This document shows positions 9,401 through 11,692 of a DNA stretch of 11,692 nucleotides, piece after piece. Origin of the DNA: Thalassiosira profunda (Eukaryota > Bacillariophyta > Thalassiosirophyceae > Thalassiosirales > Thalassiosiraceae); assembly GCA_036939355.1 (NCBI GenBank), contig JALLAP010002929.1, positions 1-11,692 on the forward strand, given 5' to 3'. Within the stretch, counting starts at the first letter, position 1, and each line of letters opens with the position of its first letter. Made by a program: the position numbers and the translations under genes. The notes beneath the pieces were generated by a model. The model worked only from the letters and a program-made list of their open reading frames with translations. It searched no databases and was not told the DNA's origin.

Positions 9401-11692
9401 TGGGCAAGATTCTCTCGATGCTGTTTGACGAATGGGCAATGTTTGGAGGTCCCCTCGAGGAGGCGCGGCGGGTCAAGAGCCCCAGCCCCCGGAAGTCACC
9501 CTCGAATAGGCCCGAGATCTTGGCAAGCCGCGCTAAGTCAACTGCTGTCCAAGGGAGCCTTGCATCTCGGCCGAAAATTGTCGAGCGATACTCCTCTGAA
9601 GACAGCCCAAGGATTACTGCCGCGAAGAAATTTGACGTTGATGCCATGCTCAACTCGAGTGCACCAGCTCAGCCCCCCGATTTCGGTGCAACAACCAAAG
9701 CACCAACAAGTGCAGAAAAGGAGTTGGAGGAGGAAACGCCTCTGACGTCTGGGGAGTCTGGTTTCAAAGTCGACTCGAAGACCGATTTCATGTCGGCGCT
9801 TACCGCGTCCTTGGACGAGCCTGAGGCAACGCCGCAGCAAAGCGCTAGCAGTAACGCAGAAAGCTTCTTCAGGGCGACAACTGGCCCCGCTGCCAACAGA
9901 AGGCGTTGGATGACATTGCCAACGAATGCTCTCGCTACAATCCAAGAAAACGACGGAGAAGGTTCGCCTCTCGTCCAGAGACCCTCGCTGAGGACAAGCG
10001 AATCGGCCGATACCGAAATTGTTTTGCATCCCGGAGCCAAGAGCACGAAGAAGATGCGAGTCCCTCAAGTCAAGCCAAAGGACAACGCAGAGTCTCTGTC
10101 GTCGTTTTTAGACAGTCTGCCCCCTCTTCCTGAGAAAACGCCCGCCAAAGAACCCCCTCGTATCCCCGACAAACAGCGAACCCTTCCCACCAGTGATCGC
10201 GACATTGAAACTGCCGGCACGGCGTTTCTCGACCAAATTAGCAAAAGCATGGGATACAGGTAAGTGTGCAGTTTCATTGTTGGTTGCTTCCAACGCTGCC
10301 ATGTTACTTACTGTTTCTTTTATGCCTCTAGTTCGTCTGCGAAAGACGCGGGCGGAGAAGAACGAAGGGTCGGCGCTGCCCATCACCGAAAGACGAGGAG
10401 CCGAGCGACGTCGATTGATTGGTCTTTGCCCCCGAACCAGACCGACATGCTTCTAGAGCAAGACCAACAGATGGAACAAGTCAATCGAGTGCGCTCTGGC
10501 GACGTTTCCTCCAGTGTTCTTCCAATGAGTCCCCTTGGATCGTTCGCAGATGACGTGGTCAGTTCAGATGATGATGGGTCAGCAGGGAATGATGGCAGCG
10601 TAGGTGACACCGTCCCCAGCGAGGGAGACCTAAGCCCCAAGAAGGTGCACCCATTGAAGAGGCACCAGCACAAAACCTCCAGAGATGGACCACAGACAGT
10701 AAGCCTCCTCCCAGACTTTGCTGATCGGATGAGTGCCATGAAAGACGATGGCACCGAGAAGCGATGGTGGCCGTACGTGTATGAGGTCATCATCTACCAA
10801 TGGGTCGCATTGCTGGAGGAACAAACGAAGAAGGGCGACGGTGCTGGCAAAAAGGCAGAGGATTCCAGACCAGCGTCAACCACACCTGGCCTATCGCCAA
10901 TTGTGGTGAAGTATCTTTCCCACGCGGCCAAGGCTGCCCGCGGAGCCACAATCAGATGCGCGCCGTACCTGCTGGAAATCATCAAGCAGAGTCTGAATTG
11001 GAGAGTCGATTGCGTCTTTCGCGAGCGAAAGAAGAACCAGNCTGCTGGAAATCATCAAGCAGAGTCTGAATTGGAGAGTCGATTGCGTCTTTCGCGAGCG
11101 AAAGAAGAACCAGCCAACCCTTGACGAAACTAGCTGCGAGGATGCGGTTCCCCCACTCATTCAGCTGGACGATAATATCATTGCGATGTTGGAGAAGCTG
11201 ATCACGATGCTCACCGACGCCAGCGTCGACAGCCGCAACTTCGATAGCTTCGAATACCGCAAGATCAGCATCGATGTCAACGACGCCGTCGTTCGATTCA
11301 TCAGGGACTTGTTCTCAATTCTTGATACCCAGCTGGTGCACCGACTTGTGCTAGTCTACTTCTCTCGATTTGTCACCAAAGAGGGGAAACACTGGACGGA
11401 CAAAGACTCCAAAACCACCGGACTGCGGTGCTCGTGGGAAACGACGAGTGAGCTACTTCCTGCTTGTTTGGGTGTGTGTTGTCCCCTCGTTCCCTCTTCT
11501 CAACTCAATCGCCTACCCTCTTTCACTTTGCTAGAGCTGCGCCTCAACGCGATCACTCTCTTCGTTCGATTTCCTGGGTTCATGACTGCATGCGCGCCAA
11601 TGATGGAATCGTGGGCATTGCCAGATGGAGCGTCGGTCGATTCCGCGCGCCGATTCTTCTCCGAAGCTCTGGACAAGATCAATCGATTAGGA
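3451..11692 (+). CDS. DOCK-family guanine nucleotide exchange factor, zizimin-like, 3'-truncated by window edge
   Basis: DOCK proteins activate Rho-family GTPases (Rac, Cdc42) and control actin and membrane dynamics. DHR-1 binds phosphoinositides and DHR-2 catalyses exchange. Exons: 3451-7256, 7326-9099, 9190-9320, 9398-10259, 10332-11447, 11535-end. Collapsing the two 72-bp duplications gives about 2567 open residues with consistent splice phases. Residues 1-1000 are mainly low-complexity: polybasic segment (27-48), poly-Pro (76-82), Glu run (439-446), repeated FLxALRGS motif. DOCK homology begins near 1050 (LGGEIEPMFCKLAVYHFE), continues with LYAVIIVHKVI (1163-1173) and TPFAFGVVPL (1216-1225), then DHR-1 at about 1415-1575. 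VTVVAFTSVHPQNKTLSDLF fits the segment after DHR-1. FIRDLFSILDTQLVHRLV fits the DOCK FLxDLLSxMDRGFVFxLI helix of the zizimin branch. DHR-2 is not in the window. An in-frame stop at 3364 with no intervening ATG fixes the start. The protein is unusually long: most DOCKs total about 1800-2150 aa. The target GTPase cannot be told from here. Confidence 0.93.
3529..3594 (+). other. Polybasic N-terminal segment of the DOCK protein
   Basis: Residues 27-48 begin FLRKKRSFGLKKIKGKK and end in Gly and Arg. Basic residues are interleaved with Phe, Leu and a Ser. This composition resembles phosphorylatable basic membrane-binding segments such as the MARCKS effector region. Membrane association is an inference from composition only. 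Confidence 0.5.
3781..4680 (+). repeat. Array of seven FLxALRGS-type peptide motifs in the DOCK N-terminus
   Basis: Seven 11-residue copies lie in otherwise low-complexity sequence: DNAFLKALRGS (3781), DAEFMRVLKGD (3883), NSAFLEALRGS (4003), DDDFLAAMRGT (4123), NAAFLGALHAS (4330), NRQFLMAARGS (4492), NEAFMMAIQTS (4648). The Phe residues fall at 114, 148, 188, 228, 297, 351 and 403, the first four spaced 34, 40 and 40 residues. The consensus is [DN]xxF[LM]xA[LM]RG[ST]. The core could form a short amphipathic helix with Phe, Leu and Ala/Leu on one face. Linkers are not conserved, so selection on the motif rather than recent DNA duplication explains it best. I do not recognise it as a named domain. 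Confidence 0.8.
5410..5715 (+). repeat. Weaker second cluster of the FLxAL motif
   Basis: Three degenerate copies follow a gap of about 250 residues: SMDFLESLEQS (5410), QDQFLRFARAGT (5584) and STFVQAVKTS (5686). They keep the Phe, the following Leu or Val and a small or Ser/Thr end, but lose RG. The first follows a basic RRKHKKTVS stretch that resembles a basophilic kinase site. Confidence 0.45.
7257..7325 (+). other. DOCK intron 1
   Basis: Donor GTAAGC and acceptor TTTTCAG, 69 bp, splitting an Arg codon after its second base. Read-through would hit TAA immediately after the conserved LLMLHPR. Splicing joins this to RAEPRGGK in the open frame that leads into DHR-1. Confidence 0.92.
7762..8250 (+). 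other. DHR-1 (C2-like) domain coding segment
   Basis: Residues about 1415-1575 follow the DOCK DHR-1 pattern. An opening strand with NELVCQPKMLL and then KNIVVKLEARELQW stands where family members have LYVYPQxLNF and NIxIKVQ. PQFIDEFKLKLPLVL matches the family PxFxEEIKVxLP core. IGLMFTVHQLV stands for the LLFTFYHVSC strand, and GSGVLPL matches the following VGYTWxPL turn. In the family this domain binds PIP3 or related lipids. A run of five Arg (KRRRRR) sits in the loop after the LMFTVHQLV strand. Confidence 0.85.
8882..9026 (+). repeat. Exact 72-bp direct duplication around N, inside DOCK exon 2
   Basis: Bases 8882-8953 and 8955-9026 are identical, split by N at 8954. As given, the join shifts the frame and produces a stop at 9010-9012. 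Keeping one copy continues the protein as HLVRVVAQLWRTAVSGAGEP up to a donor at 9100, in phase with the next exon. Confidence 0.95.
9100..9189 (+). other. DOCK intron 2
   Basis: Donor GTAAAT after GGGCAAG, acceptor TTACCCCACAG, 90 bp. The split codon is rejoined as Ser, giving WASPESLIPLRLNAFATLLH. Read-through gives TAA at once in the collapsed frame. Confidence 0.85.
9321..9397 (+). other. DOCK intron 3
   Basis: Donor GTGCGT after ATTGCAG, acceptor ACTAAAG, 77 bp. It joins HATWDIA to ALGKILSMLFDEWAMF. The downstream frame is the one that stays open for 280 residues and ends at a matching donor. A nearer CAG at 9363-9365 would not keep the frame. Confidence 0.78.
9398..10259 (+). other. Disordered insert (exon 4) carrying further motif copies
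   Basis: After a short helical start (ALGKILSMLFDEWAMFGG), this exon turns rich in Ser, Pro, Lys and Glu and looks disordered, interrupting the helical part of DOCK. It holds TDFMSALTAS near residue 2010 and AFLDQISKSMG near residue 2156, which resemble the N-terminal F[LM]xAL motif. A weaker SSFLDSLPPLP lies just before the second one. Confidence 0.55.
10260..10331 (+). other. DOCK intron 4
   Basis: Donor GTAAGT after GGATACAG, acceptor GCCTCTAG, 72 bp. It splits a codon after its second base and rejoins it as Ser. Read-through gives TAA immediately. Confidence 0.9.
10969..11113 (+). repeat. Exact 72-bp direct duplication around N, inside DOCK exon 5
   Basis: Bases 10969-11040 and 11042-11113 are identical, split by N at 11041. 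As given, the frame breaks and stops at TGA shortly after 11120. With one copy the protein runs on as KKNQPTLDETSCEDAVPPLI into the conserved DOCK helical region. Confidence 0.95.
11448..11534 (+). other. DOCK intron 5
   Basis: Donor GTGAGC, acceptor CTTTGCTAG, 87 bp, pyrimidine-rich towards the 3' end. The split codon becomes Lys, joining LRCSWETTS to KLRLNAITLFVRFPGF. This matches the DOCK helix LRLxFLRIxxxHEH region, and exon 6 stays open to the window edge. Confidence 0.85.

Noticed and set aside
9167..9745. Plus-strand 192-codon frame continuing past 9320
   Set aside because: Only the 9190-9320 part is coding; beyond this, the other frame is open for much longer and ends at a phase-matched donor, so intron 3 is preferred.
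3451..11692. DOCK locus as a pseudogene because of two internal frame breaks
   Set aside because: Both breaks coincide exactly with the N-flanked 72-bp duplications, and collapsing them restores an open frame with consistent splice phases.

Overview
The window is eukaryotic nuclear DNA. It has two spliced protein genes with short GT-AG introns, a repeat-rich left flank and a divergent gene arrangement. The gene types and intron style fit a unicellular eukaryote. I lean towards a stramenopile (heterokont alga or oomycete-like lineage), but this is an inference from overall style, because no species-specific marker is visible. There are no tRNA, rRNA, CRISPR or prokaryotic signals.

Layout. Bases 1-970 are repetitive: about 200-bp tandem units (471-968, plus a partial copy at 1-117) separated by a different array with a 40-bp period (about 131-360). 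A small inverted fragment of the 200-bp unit lies at 1340-1370. Bases 970-1955 hold no supportable gene, apart from the presumed 3' UTR of the next gene. On the minus strand, 2612 down to 1956 encodes V-type H+-ATPase subunit G in three exons (123 aa). After a divergent intergenic region (2613-3450), the plus strand from 3451 to the end of the window encodes a very large DOCK-family (zizimin/DOCK-C/D-like) protein. Six exons are visible, giving about 2567 residues, and the gene runs off the right edge. The DOCK DHR-1 (C2-like) domain and the start of the helical repeat region are in the window. The catalytic DHR-2 exchange domain would lie beyond it.

Assembly caveat. Three single N bases (3025, 8954, 11041) are each flanked by an exact 72-bp direct duplication. 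This looks like unmerged contig overlaps joined by one N. Two of the three fall inside DOCK exons and break the reading frame. Removing one copy plus the N (73 bp) restores an open frame that fits all downstream splice phases.

Most interesting biology. The roughly 1050-residue N-terminal extension of the DOCK protein is mostly disordered-looking. It carries about seven clear copies (plus at least three weaker ones) of a short motif, roughly [DN]xxF[LM]xA[LM]RG[ST]. Further copies occur in a disordered insert after DHR-1. I do not recognise this motif array from any named family, and it is the best candidate here for an undescribed interaction module. The two genes have no obvious functional link beyond a shared intergenic region.
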